NCBI GenBank assembly: GCA_045594425.1
Contig: JAZNYK010000003.1
Location: 1-64,000, forward strand
Direction of reading: 5' to 3'
Source: RGIG1681 sp045594425
GTDB lineage: Bacteria > Bacillota > Clostridia > Christensenellales > UBA1242
DNA length: 64,000 nt
This document shows, piece after piece, positions 42,728 through 51,806 of the stretch. Every line of letters begins with the position of its first letter. Position 1 is the first letter of the stretch. Made by a program: the position numbers and the translations under genes. The notes under the pieces were generated by a model that searched no databases, was not told the origin of the DNA, and saw only the letters and a program-made list of their open reading frames with translations.

Positions 42728-44350
42728 ATGGCAGAAAGAAGAAAAACCAAAGAAGAACAAAGAGTTGAAGAAATTAAAAAAGCGCTTGAGAGCGGTGGCA
42801 GAATTTTGCCAAACAATTTTGATGCAGAACAAGCGGTTTTGGGTTGTGCACTCATTGATTCAGAAGCAGCCCTTACAATTGTTGGAAAACTCGAAGAAAT
42901 TGATTTTTACAATGACACTCACAGAAAGATTTTTGCTGCAATAAAAAGTCTTTATGCTATTTCTGCTCCAATTGATTTTGTAACAGTTTCTGATGAACTT
43001 GAAAAGAAGGGTTATATTAATGATGTTGGTGGAATGGCATATATTTCTTCGCTTTCAAACATTGTTCCTTCTGCCGCAAGTTGCAATCACTATATAAACA
43101 TTTTAAAACGTGATTCTGTTTTAAGACAAGTTATCACAGTGTGTGGTGACACCATTGCAAAAGCCTATGAAGATGATTCAAATGAATCAATTTTGGGTTC
43201 AGCCGAAAAAGCAATTTTTGAAATTGCTGAAAAAGGTCAAACAGGTTCGCTCGTAAAAATTGCTGACCCACTCGAATCTGTTGTTAATCGTATTGAAGAA
43301 ATCCACAAAGACAGTTCTGTTCTCCGTGGTTTAAAAACTGGATTCTATGCCATAGACAAAGCGACAAACGGTCTTCAAAAAACCGACCTTATTATTTTGG
43401 CGGCTCGTCCGGGTGTTGGTAAAACCTCGCTTGCTATGAACATTGTTTCAAATGCTGCAATCAAACATGGTGCAAAATGTGCAGTATTTTCTCTTGAAAT
43501 GGGCAAAGAACAACTTGCTCAAAGAATGTTGTTTTCTGTTGCTAATGTTTCAATGGCAAAAGCACTACGTGGTGAACTCAAAGAATCTGATTGGGTAAAA
43601 GTTATGCGTGCGCAAAACACTTTAAAAGAAGCAGATATCTATATCGATGACAACGCAATGAACACCCCATCACAAGTTCTTTCTAAATGTAGAAAACTTA
43701 AAAGAGAAAAAGGTCTTGACCTTATTGTTATTGACTATCTTGGTTTGATGAAAGCCGATGGCAAAGCCGACAACCGTCAAAACGAAGTTGCAGATATTTC
43801 AAGAAACTTAAAACTTCTTGCAAAAGAAATTGAAGTTCCAGTTCTTTCGCTTTGTCAGTTAAACCGTTCAGTTGAAACCCGTGATGAAGGCGGAAAGCCA
43901 GCAAAACCAGTTCTTTCAGACCTTCGTGACTCTGGTTCTATCGAACAAGACGCCGATATGGTTTGGTTTATTCATAGAGATATGACTGCAAAAGAAATTT
44001 CTGAACAACAAAACGGAAACTATCGTGCAGAACTTATTATTGCAAAATTCAGAAACGGTCAGCCAGGAAGTGTGTTCCTTGGTTGGGATGGTTCAAGAAC
44101 AAGTTTTGTAAACCTTGAATCAGACGCCAATGAACAAAGCATTGTTGCACAGTTTGAAAAAAATGAAGATGCAAAACGCATGAAAAAAGGTTCAACCGTT
44201 GAAGATATAAAAAATGCAGTTGCAAACATTGTGAACGAAATTGAAACAACCGATTATTCAAATCTTGTTCCACCTCCAGAAATGGAATCAGAAATGCCAC
44301 CAATCGATTTTAGTGACGTTTCAATTCCATCAGATGACGAACTATTTTAA
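42728..44350 (+). CDS. dnaB: Replicative DNA helicase
   Basis: DnaB (DnaC in B. subtilis) is the hexameric fork helicase. From MAERRKTKEEQ the 540-residue protein has the N-terminal primase-binding domain (PNNFDAEQAVLGCALID), Walker A LAARPGVGKTSLAMN, Walker B LIVIDYLGLM and LCQLNRSVETR with LSDLRDSGSIEQDADMV. No intein. GGAG lies 6 bases before ATG 42728; an earlier GTG at 42716 overlaps that site. The C-terminal 60 residues are acidic (MESEMPPIDFSDVSIPSDDE), longer than usual. Confidence 0.96.
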   Translation: MAERRKTKEEQRVEEIKKALESGGRILPNNFDAEQAVLGCALIDSEAALTIVGKLEEIDFYNDTHRKIFAAIKSLYAISAPIDFVTVSDELEKKGYINDVGGMAYISSLSNIVPSAASCNHYINILKRDSVLRQVITVCGDTIAKAYEDDSNESILGSAEKAIFEIAEKGQTGSLVKIADPLESVVNRIEEIHKDSSVLRGLKTGFYAIDKATNGLQKTDLIILAARPGVGKTSLAMNIVSNAAIKHGAKCAVFSLEMGKEQLAQRMLFSVANVSMAKALRGELKESDWVKVMRAQNTLKEADIYIDDNAMNTPSQVLSKCRKLKREKGLDLIVIDYLGLMKADGKADNRQNEVADISRNLKLLAKEIEVPVLSLCQLNRSVETRDEGGKPAKPVLSDLRDSGSIEQDADMVWFIHRDMTAKEISEQQNGNYRAELIIAKFRNGQPGSVFLGWDGSRTSFVNLESDANEQSIVAQFEKNEDAKRMKKGSTVEDIKNAVANIVNEIETTDYSNLVPPPEMESEMPPIDFSDVSIPSDDELF

Positions 44351-44368
44351 TATAAAGGAAAAACCATT

Positions 44369-45478
44369 ATGAAATATTATTCAAAGTCAAGTCACAAAGG
44401 TTTTACACCAGAAGGCACCGATAGCGTGGGTGAAGCACACACCATTGTTGCAAAAAAAGTTGGTGGCAAAAACTATGAAGTTGAGCCAACTGAAAATGGT
44501 TTTGTTGTGGTTAACAAAAAACTAAAAAAACAACTTGGCATTTTTGAATGTATTGATTATGAAAAAAACAAACAGTCATTTATTGCGAGAAATGGAAAAA
44601 CATCTTTGGTTTGTGAAATTGCAACAGGCAGAGTGTTTGCGACAAAAAACACAACAACTTTTGGTGTGATTATTTTAGATAATGGTCAAATGTATCAACT
44701 AAAAGGCACTGGTGCAGTTGGTGAAAGTCCGCTTTCTGAAACTGCATATCTTGATGATGACGGCTATGCAATCTTTTCCGGCGGAAATCTTTTCACTCGT
44801 GGAACTCAAGGTGAACTTAACATGATGGACCCTATCACCAATGAATATTTAATCAAGTGCATTTCAGATGACCCTAATGCAAAAGTTGAAAAACTTTCAG
44901 TAAATGGTCAAGACTCAGATTTCTTTTTGATTTCTGACAAAGATGAAAAAGCAATTTTTATTCCACCACAACAACAATCAATTGAAGAAAGTGTTGGTGA
45001 AATCTACAAAGTTGGCGCAGGTCAAGAAATTTCAGTTGCGTCTAGCGGAAAAAACAAGTTTGACATTGTGTGTTATGATCCAAATGTTGATGCCACAAAG
45101 GTTATGCTTAACCGCAAAGGTAAAACCAAAATTGTTGAAATTGACGGCAAACTTGTAAGAATTGAAGATGACGGCTATGGAAACATCAAAATTTATAGCA
45201 CTGGTGTTCAAAACATGGGTTCAGTGATGGATGTGTTAATGCCAGTTGATGAACCTGCCGCTGTTGTTGAAGAAACAGTTTCCGTTGAAGAACCTGAAAC
45301 TAGAAAAGAATATGACGATGAACGTTTGGCACTCGCCGAAGCACTTATTCAAGAAGAGCGTGCAAAACAAGAAGCCGAACAACGTGTTAGAGAAGAAATT
45401 CAAAGGGCGAGGGAAGCAGAACTTGAAAAACAACAAGCCCAAAGGCAAAAATCTCAACAATCACAAAGAACATTTTAA
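44369..45478 (+). CDS. Uncharacterised protein with beta-rich body and coiled-coil tail
   Basis: A 369-residue protein of no family I know, 18 bases after dnaB and so probably co-transcribed. Residues 1-300 alternate short strands (FGVIILDNGQMYQLKGTG, YEVEPTENGFVVVNKK). Residues 315-365 are a strongly charged helix (RLALAEALIQEERAKQEAEQ) ending in a Gln/Ser-rich tip. No export signal. Weak site AAAGGAAAAA precedes the ATG. Linkage to dnaB may be only positional. Confidence 0.7.
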   Translation: MKYYSKSSHKGFTPEGTDSVGEAHTIVAKKVGGKNYEVEPTENGFVVVNKKLKKQLGIFECIDYEKNKQSFIARNGKTSLVCEIATGRVFATKNTTTFGVIILDNGQMYQLKGTGAVGESPLSETAYLDDDGYAIFSGGNLFTRGTQGELNMMDPITNEYLIKCISDDPNAKVEKLSVNGQDSDFFLISDKDEKAIFIPPQQQSIEESVGEIYKVGAGQEISVASSGKNKFDIVCYDPNVDATKVMLNRKGKTKIVEIDGKLVRIEDDGYGNIKIYSTGVQNMGSVMDVLMPVDEPAAVVEETVSVEEPETRKEYDDERLALAEALIQEERAKQEAEQRVREEIQRAREAELEKQQAQRQKSQQSQRTF

Positions 45479-45484
45479 AAATAA

Positions 45485-45513
45485 GGACAAGTTAAAAATA
45501 ACTTGTCTTTTTT
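45485..45513 (+). terminator. Terminator of the dnaB unit
   Basis: Stem GACAAGTT with AACTTGTC followed by six T. Confidence 0.9.
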
Positions 45514-45538
45514 ATTGCACTCATGCAAACAAAGTTGT

Positions 45539-45567
45539 TTGACAATGAAAAGTGGATTGTTTATACT
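45539..45567 (+). promoter_or_regulatory. Promoter of the 45590 gene
   Basis: Consensus TTGACA and TATACT with 17-base spacing, 22 bases before ATG. Confidence 0.7.
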
Positions 45568-45589
45568 TAAAATGTATAGGTGGTGAAAA

Positions 45590-47218
45590 ATGGCAAAAAG
45601 ATTTGTAACAATATTTTTCATTGTGCTTGGTATATCAATGTTTTTGGTTACCGGTTATTTTTTGGTGCTTTTGTTGGCGCCAGGATTTGAAGCGTTCGGA
45701 TTAAAATACATCCACAAAGGCGCAAGAAAATATGATAGTGGAAAAGTCTTAATATTAGATGAAATGACGGACCTTGGCTACACTTCTTTTTCTGGTTCAA
45801 TAATTTTGAATGTTGAAGAAGTGCCTGTTTATGTTGAGTTCACTGAAGGCTATGGCTATTATGTTCGTTATCATGAAGATTATAGTGGATTCACTAGAAC
45901 TGATATAGATTTTCCTTCAATCAATTTTGAAAGAGATAATCTTGGCAATGCAGTAATTAGTGTTCAAGGCTTTGAAAAGTGGCTTTGGAAAAATGACAAC
46001 ACAGAAAGATACATTAAATTATACATTCCTTTGATGGCAGTTTCTGGTTCAAATGCAAACACAACAGACCTCAAAATTATAAGTGAAACATCAGACATTA
46101 GTTTCAGCAACGGTTTTGAACATGAAGATTTAAGAGTTCCAACTTTTGACGAAGTTGAGTTTGAAACAAATGGTGAAATTGTTTATAACACACTTGTTCG
46201 TGCAAAAACTTTAAAACACACAACAAACAGTTCTATTATTGTTGATAAAGATTTCAAAAAATCTTTAAATGCAACAAACTATATCTTAAACAGCAAAAAC
46301 GGCAGAATCAACATCGAAGTTCCTGTGGCAGGAGATGTTACTGCAACAACAAAAATTTACGATATCAAACTTATTTCTTGCAGAAATTTAAATGTAACCA
46401 CCGAAGACGGTGATATTAAGTGTTTTGATAAAGATTCAACAATCCAAGTTTCTGGCACGGTTAACATCAATTCAAAAACAGGAAGTGTTGAACTTGGAAA
46501 AGTTTTAGGAACTGCCGAAAATAACATTTCAACAACTTCAGGAAACGTAACAATTGAAAAAATTAATAATGGAAGCGTAACAACAAAACGTGGTTCTGTT
46601 AGAATTACATCAGTTAACAATTTAAAAATTGACACCAACATGGGCAAAGTTTATGTTGAAGAAGCACTTTCAAAAGTAAACATTTCAACAAAACGCGGAA
46701 ACGTTGTTTTGGGTGGTAACAACATGACTGTTAACAATCCAACAGTTTTCACAAGGCTTGGCAAAGTTACAATTGATTCTGCATCACAAAAAGTTAATGT
46801 TGAAACAATTTATAGTGACGTTACATTCACAAATAAAGATAGTGCAGATGTAACCATTATTTCAGGTGGTGAACTTGTTGCAAAAGGTTTAACAGGAAAG
46901 GTTAATCTCAAATCAAATGGTGACACAAATCTAGAGTTCACAAAAATCACTCACGAATCTGTTTTGGAAGTTGGTAACGATGCTAAAACTGTTGTTATTA
47001 AAGCAGTTGAAAATGCTAAAGGTGACACACGTTATATCTTGCAAGGCAAAATGGTAACTAGATTCGAAGATAACGACAACGGCACTGGCACATTCAGCAA
47101 GGTTGAGTCAAGCACAAACATCACAAACAAACTCAACGGAACTGAACCACTTTTAAAAGTTACAGCATCAAGTGCGGATGTTTCTCTTTACATGAAGGCT
47201 GAATTCACAGAAGATTAA
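45590..47218 (+). CDS. Membrane-anchored DUF4097-like beta-helix protein
   Basis: A 542-residue protein with one N-terminal membrane helix (FVTIFFIVLGISMFLVTGYF, residues 4-23) and a large outside part. From about residue 150 on there are repeated strands of the type GDIKCFDKDSTIQVSG, TTSGNVTIEKINNGSVTTKR, RGNVVLGGNN, the right-handed beta-helix pattern of DUF4097/adhesin-head domains. No sorting signal, so it stays membrane-bound. Ligand unknown. Own promoter and terminator, AGGTGGTG ribosome site. Confidence 0.78.
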   Translation: MAKRFVTIFFIVLGISMFLVTGYFLVLLLAPGFEAFGLKYIHKGARKYDSGKVLILDEMTDLGYTSFSGSIILNVEEVPVYVEFTEGYGYYVRYHEDYSGFTRTDIDFPSINFERDNLGNAVISVQGFEKWLWKNDNTERYIKLYIPLMAVSGSNANTTDLKIISETSDISFSNGFEHEDLRVPTFDEVEFETNGEIVYNTLVRAKTLKHTTNSSIIVDKDFKKSLNATNYILNSKNGRINIEVPVAGDVTATTKIYDIKLISCRNLNVTTEDGDIKCFDKDSTIQVSGTVNINSKTGSVELGKVLGTAENNISTTSGNVTIEKINNGSVTTKRGSVRITSVNNLKIDTNMGKVYVEEALSKVNISTKRGNVVLGGNNMTVNNPTVFTRLGKVTIDSASQKVNVETIYSDVTFTNKDSADVTIISGGELVAKGLTGKVNLKSNGDTNLEFTKITHESVLEVGNDAKTVVIKAVENAKGDTRYILQGKMVTRFEDNDNGTGTFSKVESSTNITNKLNGTEPLLKVTASSADVSLYMKAEFTED

Positions 47219-47235
47219 TTTAAAATAAAAAACAA

Positions 47236-47268
47236 AAACACCAAGAAAAACCTCTTGGTGTTTTTTTA
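47236..47268 (+). terminator. Terminator of the 45590 gene
   Basis: Stem AACACCAAGA with TCTTGGTGTT and seven T. Confidence 0.9.
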
Positions 47269-47470
47269 ACCTTTTCTATTTTACATGAAAGCAATAAAAA
47301 TAAAAGGCTTTATAAAAAAGAGTTATAATTAATCGTATTTTTTAAGTATTTTTTAGGTATTTATTTTGGCAAGAGGTATTTACAAAACCCTAAAAAAATG
47401 CTATCATAAATTAACAATAAATTTCTGGTATAAAAATATTGCTCAATTTATTGGACTTTTGAGTTTATTG

Positions 47471-47499
47471 GTGATAAAATCATGATAGGTTATTATAAT
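47471..47499 (+). promoter_or_regulatory. Promoter of the HicB-like operon
   Basis: GTGATA and TATAAT with 17-base spacing, 20 bases before the start. The rest of 47269-47470 is AT-rich without a visible gene. Confidence 0.45.
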
Positions 47500-47518
47500 T
47501 TTAGTGTGAGGTAACACA

Positions 47519-47857
47519 ATGAAAAGATACATTTATCCAATGGTTTTATTTACAGATGAAAACGACTTGTATACCGCGCTTTATCCAGACTTGAACTTAC
47601 TTGCTTCTGGTTTTTCAATTGAAGACGTTTATTCAAGAGCAAATGACTATTTGGGTTTCTATTTAACATCAGCATTAAAATATGATGCAAAAATTGCACA
47701 AATGTCAACTTACTCAGAAATTCAAGCACTCAACCCACAAAAGATTGTTCTTTTAGGTTGTGCCGAAGTTGATGATGATTCAATTGTTTTAACTGAACAA
47801 GAACAAGCAGAAAGAAATTTCTTGAGAGAATTTGTATTCACAGAGGAGGATAACTAA
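47519..47857 (+). CDS. HicB-like antitoxin-fold protein, orphan
   Basis: A 112-residue protein whose first 70 residues match the HicB N-terminal fold: KRYIYPMVLFTDENDLYTAL, YPDLNLLASGFSIEDVYSRA and NDYLGFYLTSALK follow the strand-strand-helix pattern around the usual PDLPGC site (here PDLNLL). There is no HicA toxin gene next to it and no DNA-binding C-terminus, so it may serve another role. Ribosome site GTGAGGTAAC. Two bases separate its stop from the next ATG. Confidence 0.7.
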   Translation: MKRYIYPMVLFTDENDLYTALYPDLNLLASGFSIEDVYSRANDYLGFYLTSALKYDAKIAQMSTYSEIQALNPQKIVLLGCAEVDDDSIVLTEQEQAERNFLREFVFTEEDN

Positions 47858-47859
47858 TC

Positions 47860-48024
47860 ATGAGCGATTCAATTTTAAATAAGGGATTTTTTAATGACGA
47901 AGCAGTTCCTGCTTCAGTTAAGTTGGGCTTGGTTGCGTTGCTTTTAAATGGAACTTATGATACATATAAACGTGGAAACGGAAATATTACCAACTATGTG
48001 ATTAACGTTAAGGGAGGTAAGTAA
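47860..48024 (+). CDS. Small protein of 54 residues
   Basis: A short gene in the gap after the HicB-like gene. It starts at ATG 47860 behind GAGGAGG and reads MSDSILNKGFFNDEAV with the hydrophobic centre SVKLGLVALLLNGTYD, ending VINVKGGK. Its TAA overlaps the next ATG by one base (TAATG) and its last codons form the AAGGGAGG ribosome site of that gene, so coupled translation is expected. No known family, and it is not HicA. The tight packing and two good ribosome sites argue that it is real. Confidence 0.7.
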   Translation: MSDSILNKGFFNDEAVPASVKLGLVALLLNGTYDTYKRGNGNITNYVINVKGGK

Positions 48025-48410
48025 TGGCAAATAATATCGTTACTATCGTTGGCGAGCCAGGAAACTCTAGTGCAGCCGGCAACAATCTTATTTCTGCGCT
48101 TGCAAATATGCTTTCAAGCAGTGGCTTTGCCGTGCAACCAATTCTTGATGGTGCTGTAAATGACTCAACTGTTGCAGAGGCTTCAAGAAAAGAAATTTTG
48201 TCAAGATATAATGTTAATCAAACAGCATTGGCAGGTCTTGCTGATGGTATTCGCAACAAATGTTCACTTTTTATTGAAAATGAGTTTCATGCGGGTTCAA
48301 TTACTGTTGAACAAAAGAAAGCAGCAGAAGAATTTATTGAAAACTATTTTCAATCTTTGAAAGAAGCGGATAAAAAAAAACAAATAACGGAGCAAGTAGC
48401 GAAAGCGTAG
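48024..48410 (+). CDS. Uncharacterised protein of 128 residues
   Basis: Starts MANNIVTIVGEPGNSSAAGN at 48024, one base into the previous stop, with AAGGGAGG upstream. Helical body (NLISALANMLSSSGFAV, EILSRYNVNQTALAGLADGI) and a Lys-rich end. No motif that I recognise: the GEPGNSSAAG stretch resembles a glycine loop but is not a complete Walker A. Third gene of the HicB-like operon. Confidence 0.65.
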   Translation: MANNIVTIVGEPGNSSAAGNNLISALANMLSSSGFAVQPILDGAVNDSTVAEASRKEILSRYNVNQTALAGLADGIRNKCSLFIENEFHAGSITVEQKKAAEEFIENYFQSLKEADKKKQITEQVAKA

Positions 48411-48451
48411 ACTCTGAAAACAAATAAAATTCTTAAAGTAAGGAGTGTTTT

Positions 48452-48979
48452 GTGGCTAAAATTGATTTGCATAAACTTGCTTTAACAGTTGGTTTTGAGG
48501 TTGTTTGTGTTGACGATGACTACACAAACTATGAATATATGATTAGACTTCGTGATATCGAAAGTATGTCTTATATTTTGAAAATTAAAAACGAAATTGC
48601 ATACTCAGATGTTGATAACATCTTGCAATCAATTGTTATTGTTTTGCCAAGAGGCTTAAGAAGCAAGGTTAAAAAATTGGCACGCAAAAAAGATGAAAAA
48701 AATATAGAAAACATCATCGATTTGCTTTGCTACACAATTTCAGAATATAAAAGCAAAACAAAATATAGTCTTCTCAAAGAATACGCCGACCATGTTGGTG
48801 TTGACATTGAAAAACATGGCTATTATTTTGTTTATAATATGTCAAAAAGCACTTATACAAAAATTTTGTCGTTAATCGAAAGTAAACTTCCGGTTGACCA
48901 AGCACCAGTTATTGGAAAAATGCGCAAAATTGAATATAAAATCGGTTACGTTAAACAAAACAAAAAGGTGGAGATTTAG
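48452..48979 (+). CDS. Uncharacterised protein of 175 residues
   Basis: GTG start at 48452 behind AAGGAG. The protein is mixed alpha/beta and rich in charged residues (LRSKVKKLARKKDEKNIENI). No recognised domain. It is the last gene of the operon beginning with the HicB-like gene; the terminator stem includes its last codons. Confidence 0.65.
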   Translation: MAKIDLHKLALTVGFEVVCVDDDYTNYEYMIRLRDIESMSYILKIKNEIAYSDVDNILQSIVIVLPRGLRSKVKKLARKKDEKNIENIIDLLCYTISEYKSKTKYSLLKEYADHVGVDIEKHGYYFVYNMSKSTYTKILSLIESKLPVDQAPVIGKMRKIEYKIGYVKQNKKVEI

Positions 48980-48995
48980 TTCTCCGCTTTTTATT
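48962..48995 (+). terminator. Terminator overlapping the end of the 48452 gene
   Basis: Stem GTGGAGA with TCTCCGC (one G-T pair), loop containing the stop codon TAG, T-rich tail. Confidence 0.8.
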
Positions 48996-49024
48996 TTGCA
49001 AATTAAAATAGTTTATCTATTGTT

Positions 49025-49053
49025 TTGACATTATTTTAAAATTATTTTATAAT
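49025..49053 (+). promoter_or_regulatory. Promoter of the methyltransferase gene
   Basis: TTGACA and TATAAT, 17-base spacing. Confidence 0.75.
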
Positions 49054-49071
49054 TTTGTTAGGAGTGATAGT

Positions 49072-49689
49072 ATGAAAACAGTTACTGATTTTTATAACAA
49101 AACAGCCACAGGCTGGTCTGACGAATGGTTTAAAGAAAAAAAACAAAGCATGGTTTTAGAAAAATTCTATGGTTGCTTTGCGGGTGGTGGAACAAATCAT
49201 CCAAAAATTTTGGACCTTGGTTGTGGTGCTGGATATGATGCAAAAGTTATGTCTAGAAAAGGTGCAAGAGTTGTTGGTGTTGATATTAGTGAAAAACTAG
49301 TTGGCATTGCAAAAAAAGAAGTCCCTGCTTGCAAATTTTTTGTTGGCGACATAACCGAACCTCTTGACAGACTTGGCAGGTTTGATGGTGTTGCTTGTCT
49401 TGCCACAATCATGCACGTAGATATTCAAAAAATGAGAAAAACCTTTGAAAATATGTCAAATGTTTTAAGAAAAGGTGGTCTTTTGCTTGTGTCTTCTTAT
49501 GACGGCGTTGGTAAAAACTATGAAAAAAGTTATGTGTCTATTGACGGCGTAACTTATGACAAGTCAATCAGCAACTACAGTGCGTCAGAACTTTGCGCAT
49601 TTGCATATCCTTCACTCAAACTTGTTGACACATGGCGTTTTGATGACTTTTTAGAAGGTTGGCGCTATTATGTGTTCATGAAACAATAA
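49072..49689 (+). CDS. Class I SAM-dependent methyltransferase
   Basis: A 205-residue methyltransferase. Motif I is ILDLGCGAGYDAKVMSRKG, the acidic loop VVGVDISEKLVGIAKKE and motif III GDITEPLDRLGRFDGVACLA, then LRKGGLLLVSSYDGVG. The N-terminus KTVTDFYNKTATGWSDEWF is typical of small methyltransferases acting on small molecules. Substrate unknown. Single gene with own promoter and terminator. Confidence 0.88.
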   Translation: MKTVTDFYNKTATGWSDEWFKEKKQSMVLEKFYGCFAGGGTNHPKILDLGCGAGYDAKVMSRKGARVVGVDISEKLVGIAKKEVPACKFFVGDITEPLDRLGRFDGVACLATIMHVDIQKMRKTFENMSNVLRKGGLLLVSSYDGVGKNYEKSYVSIDGVTYDKSISNYSASELCAFAYPSLKLVDTWRFDDFLEGWRYYVFMKQ

Positions 49690-49697
49690 ATTATCAT

Positions 49698-49726
49698 AAA
49701 CCATACGCAAAGTATGGTTTATTTAT
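49698..49726 (+). terminator. Terminator of the methyltransferase gene
   Basis: Stem AAACCATAC with GTATGGTTT and an AT-rich tail. Confidence 0.8.
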
Positions 49727-49750
49727 TAATCACAAAACAACAGGATTTTT

Positions 49751-50386
49751 ATGGAACATTTTAATGAATTTGAAAACTATGGCTTTAGTTCCATAGTGGC
49801 ATATACGGGCAAAGACATAACAGAAGCAATGATTAAAAAATGCTTTGAAATCGACAGAGATTTTTATGAAAAAGAATTTTCAATTGAAGATTCTGAAATT
49901 AAAGAAATTATTGCAAAATTTGGTCAAATGTGTTTGGTTTTGGTCGACAAAGAAGATAATCAGGTTATTGGTTATAGTTACTGGATTCCAATAAAACCAG
50001 AAATATTTATAGATTTTATGAAAAATAGTGAACTTTTATTAAATTTAAAAGTTGATTATTGTGCTAGTTTTGAAGAACCTGAAGTTAACTTGTTTCAAGA
50101 AGGCGAGGCTTTTGTTATGGGCTATGATGTAAGGAGTCTTCATAGAGCAATAAGAGATATTGTTCAACTTAAAATTTTAAAACTTGCACAGCGTGGAACA
50201 AAAATTAATTGTATTGCGCTTGAATCAGTGTGTCAGTATGATGAAGAGTTTTTTGTGCCTAGCATTGGGCTTAAAAAGAAATTTAAGAAAAATAATTCAA
50301 TTTTTTATTGTGACAAATATTCGCCAAAAACAATGTTTTTAGGTTCAAAATATTCAAAGTCCCTTTTAGAATATTACAAAGATTAA
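49751..50386 (+). CDS. Uncharacterised protein, possible GNAT fold
   Basis: A 211-residue protein. The middle QMCLVLVDKEDNQVIGYSYW looks like GNAT strands 2-3, and RAIRDIVQLKILKLAQRGTK could be the helix after the acetyl-CoA loop, but the RxxGxG loop itself is missing. The assignment is weak. Last residues carry KTMFLGSKYSKSLLEYYKD. It is 12 bases before the next gene and probably in one operon with it; the ribosome site is poor. Confidence 0.65.
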   Translation: MEHFNEFENYGFSSIVAYTGKDITEAMIKKCFEIDRDFYEKEFSIEDSEIKEIIAKFGQMCLVLVDKEDNQVIGYSYWIPIKPEIFIDFMKNSELLLNLKVDYCASFEEPEVNLFQEGEAFVMGYDVRSLHRAIRDIVQLKILKLAQRGTKINCIALESVCQYDEEFFVPSIGLKKKFKKNNSIFYCDKYSPKTMFLGSKYSKSLLEYYKD

Positions 50387-50398
50387 GGAGAAGATAAT

Positions 50399-51634
50399 AT
50401 GTATAATAGAAATTTAATTGAAAGATTAAAACAAGGAGCAACTGAAATAACTATGCCAGGGGCTACACCTGAACAAATTGCACAAAGACTTGATTCGGAG
50501 GCTAGACTTGGACATAATGTGTATACAGTTGTTAGAACAACAAGTAATAATAGAGAACATTCATATTCATTATATTCATTAAATTCACCAGAAGAAAATT
50601 TGGCTAAATTAAAAGTAATGCAAAAAATGGCAAGTGCAAAAAAATCGTTTGCTATTGCGGTTGCTTCTCCGGTTATGGAAACAATGGCATCAGATATTAT
50701 TAATGGCGATGATTTTGATAAAATTAAAGAGTTGGATAATCTTTTTTCATTTGCAGAACTGATAGAAAAAAATCCTGAAGAAGCAAAAATGAGGTATGCT
50801 GCATTGCCTGGCACGCAAGAAGAAAAATTGAAAAAATATGGCAGAGTATTAATTGGTGCCAAAAATGGCAGAGCACTTTTTGATACTATAGTTGCTGGTT
50901 TAGATGATAAAACAAAAGCATCAATACAATTAAAATGCAAACAAGCAGAAGGGTATTTTTCACTCGCAGCAAAACATGCTAATGACAGCGAAAAATGTGC
51001 AGAATTAAAAGAAACAATGCTTCCAATTTGGGAAGATAAAGTAAAAAAACATTATTTATGTGATAGACATGCTCAGGGTATGATAGAGTCACTTAAAAGA
51101 GGATTGGACAAAGGTTCTCTTGACTATGTTATGGAAATAGTTGGTTCATTAGAAATTATGGACCTTGCTGACACTGCAAGCCCTGAACAATTAGGAGAAA
51201 AACTTAGAGAAACATTTAAAGAAAGAGAGCCTGCAAGTATGGTATTTTTGCAATCAGACAAGGCTTATGTAATGATAGATGTTTTGGCTGAAAACTTTAA
51301 AAAAGAAAGAAGTGCACGTTATAGTGATATTTTATCTCCTGAACAAATAGAACAAGATGTTGCAAGATATAAAGAATCATTGATTTCTGATTTTGAGAGT
51401 GTTGAGTTTGAGTTTATATGCCAAGAATCTAAAAAAGATGGTAATGAATATAACAATGAAATGATTTCGGAAAAAACAGCAGCCAGGTTAAACGCAATGA
51501 GAAACAGACCAAAAGAAAAGGCTGTGGTTTCAAACTTTAAAAAGAAGCCTGTTGGAAGTAATGATTTAGAATCTATACTTAATGGCAATGATTCAAGTAA
51601 AGGTAAATCTACAGCATTAAAAATGGGTAATTAA
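50399..51634 (+). CDS. Uncharacterised helical protein
   Basis: A 411-residue, charged, largely helical protein that I do not recognise, starting MYNRNLIERLKQGATEITM behind AAGGAGAAG. It has no membrane segment or signal peptide. The codon use is more A-rich (AGA, ATA, TTA) than in the surrounding housekeeping genes, which may hint at lower expression or transfer. A short basic end (KEKAVVSNFKKKPVG) precedes the stop. Terminator follows at once. Confidence 0.7.
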   Translation: MYNRNLIERLKQGATEITMPGATPEQIAQRLDSEARLGHNVYTVVRTTSNNREHSYSLYSLNSPEENLAKLKVMQKMASAKKSFAIAVASPVMETMASDIINGDDFDKIKELDNLFSFAELIEKNPEEAKMRYAALPGTQEEKLKKYGRVLIGAKNGRALFDTIVAGLDDKTKASIQLKCKQAEGYFSLAAKHANDSEKCAELKETMLPIWEDKVKKHYLCDRHAQGMIESLKRGLDKGSLDYVMEIVGSLEIMDLADTASPEQLGEKLRETFKEREPASMVFLQSDKAYVMIDVLAENFKKERSARYSDILSPEQIEQDVARYKESLISDFESVEFEFICQESKKDGNEYNNEMISEKTAARLNAMRNRPKEKAVVSNFKKKPVGSNDLESILNGNDSSKGKSTALKMGN

Positions 51635-51660
51635 AAACACTCCATCTGGAGTGTTTTTAT
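51633..51660 (+). terminator. Terminator of the 50399 gene
   Basis: Stem AAAACACTCC with GGAGTGTTTT, loop ATCT, T-run. Confidence 0.95.
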
Positions 51661-51730
51661 TTTGTGTATTTTATGAAAAATTTGGTTTTTAGAGTCTTTA
51701 TCGTAAGAAATATAAAATTTTTAAAAAATA

Positions 51731-51759
51731 TTGACTTTTTTGTTAAAAATAGTTATAAT
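51731..51759 (+). promoter_or_regulatory. Promoter of the first tandem paralogue, with conserved leader
   Basis: TTGACT and TATAAT with 17-base spacing. The leader has CGAAGTAAA at 51783-51791, starting 24 bases after the -10 box. Box sequences, spacing and this leader motif are the same before the next gene (52645). Confidence 0.75.
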
Positions 51760-51806
51760 ATTATCACTATAAACTCGTGACCCGAAGTAAATATGGGGAG
51801 GTGCTT

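Noticed and set aside
47860..48024. HicA toxin
   Set aside because: The 54-residue product lacks the HicA pattern with a conserved Gly-Ser-His near the strand, so the HicB-like gene remains an orphan.
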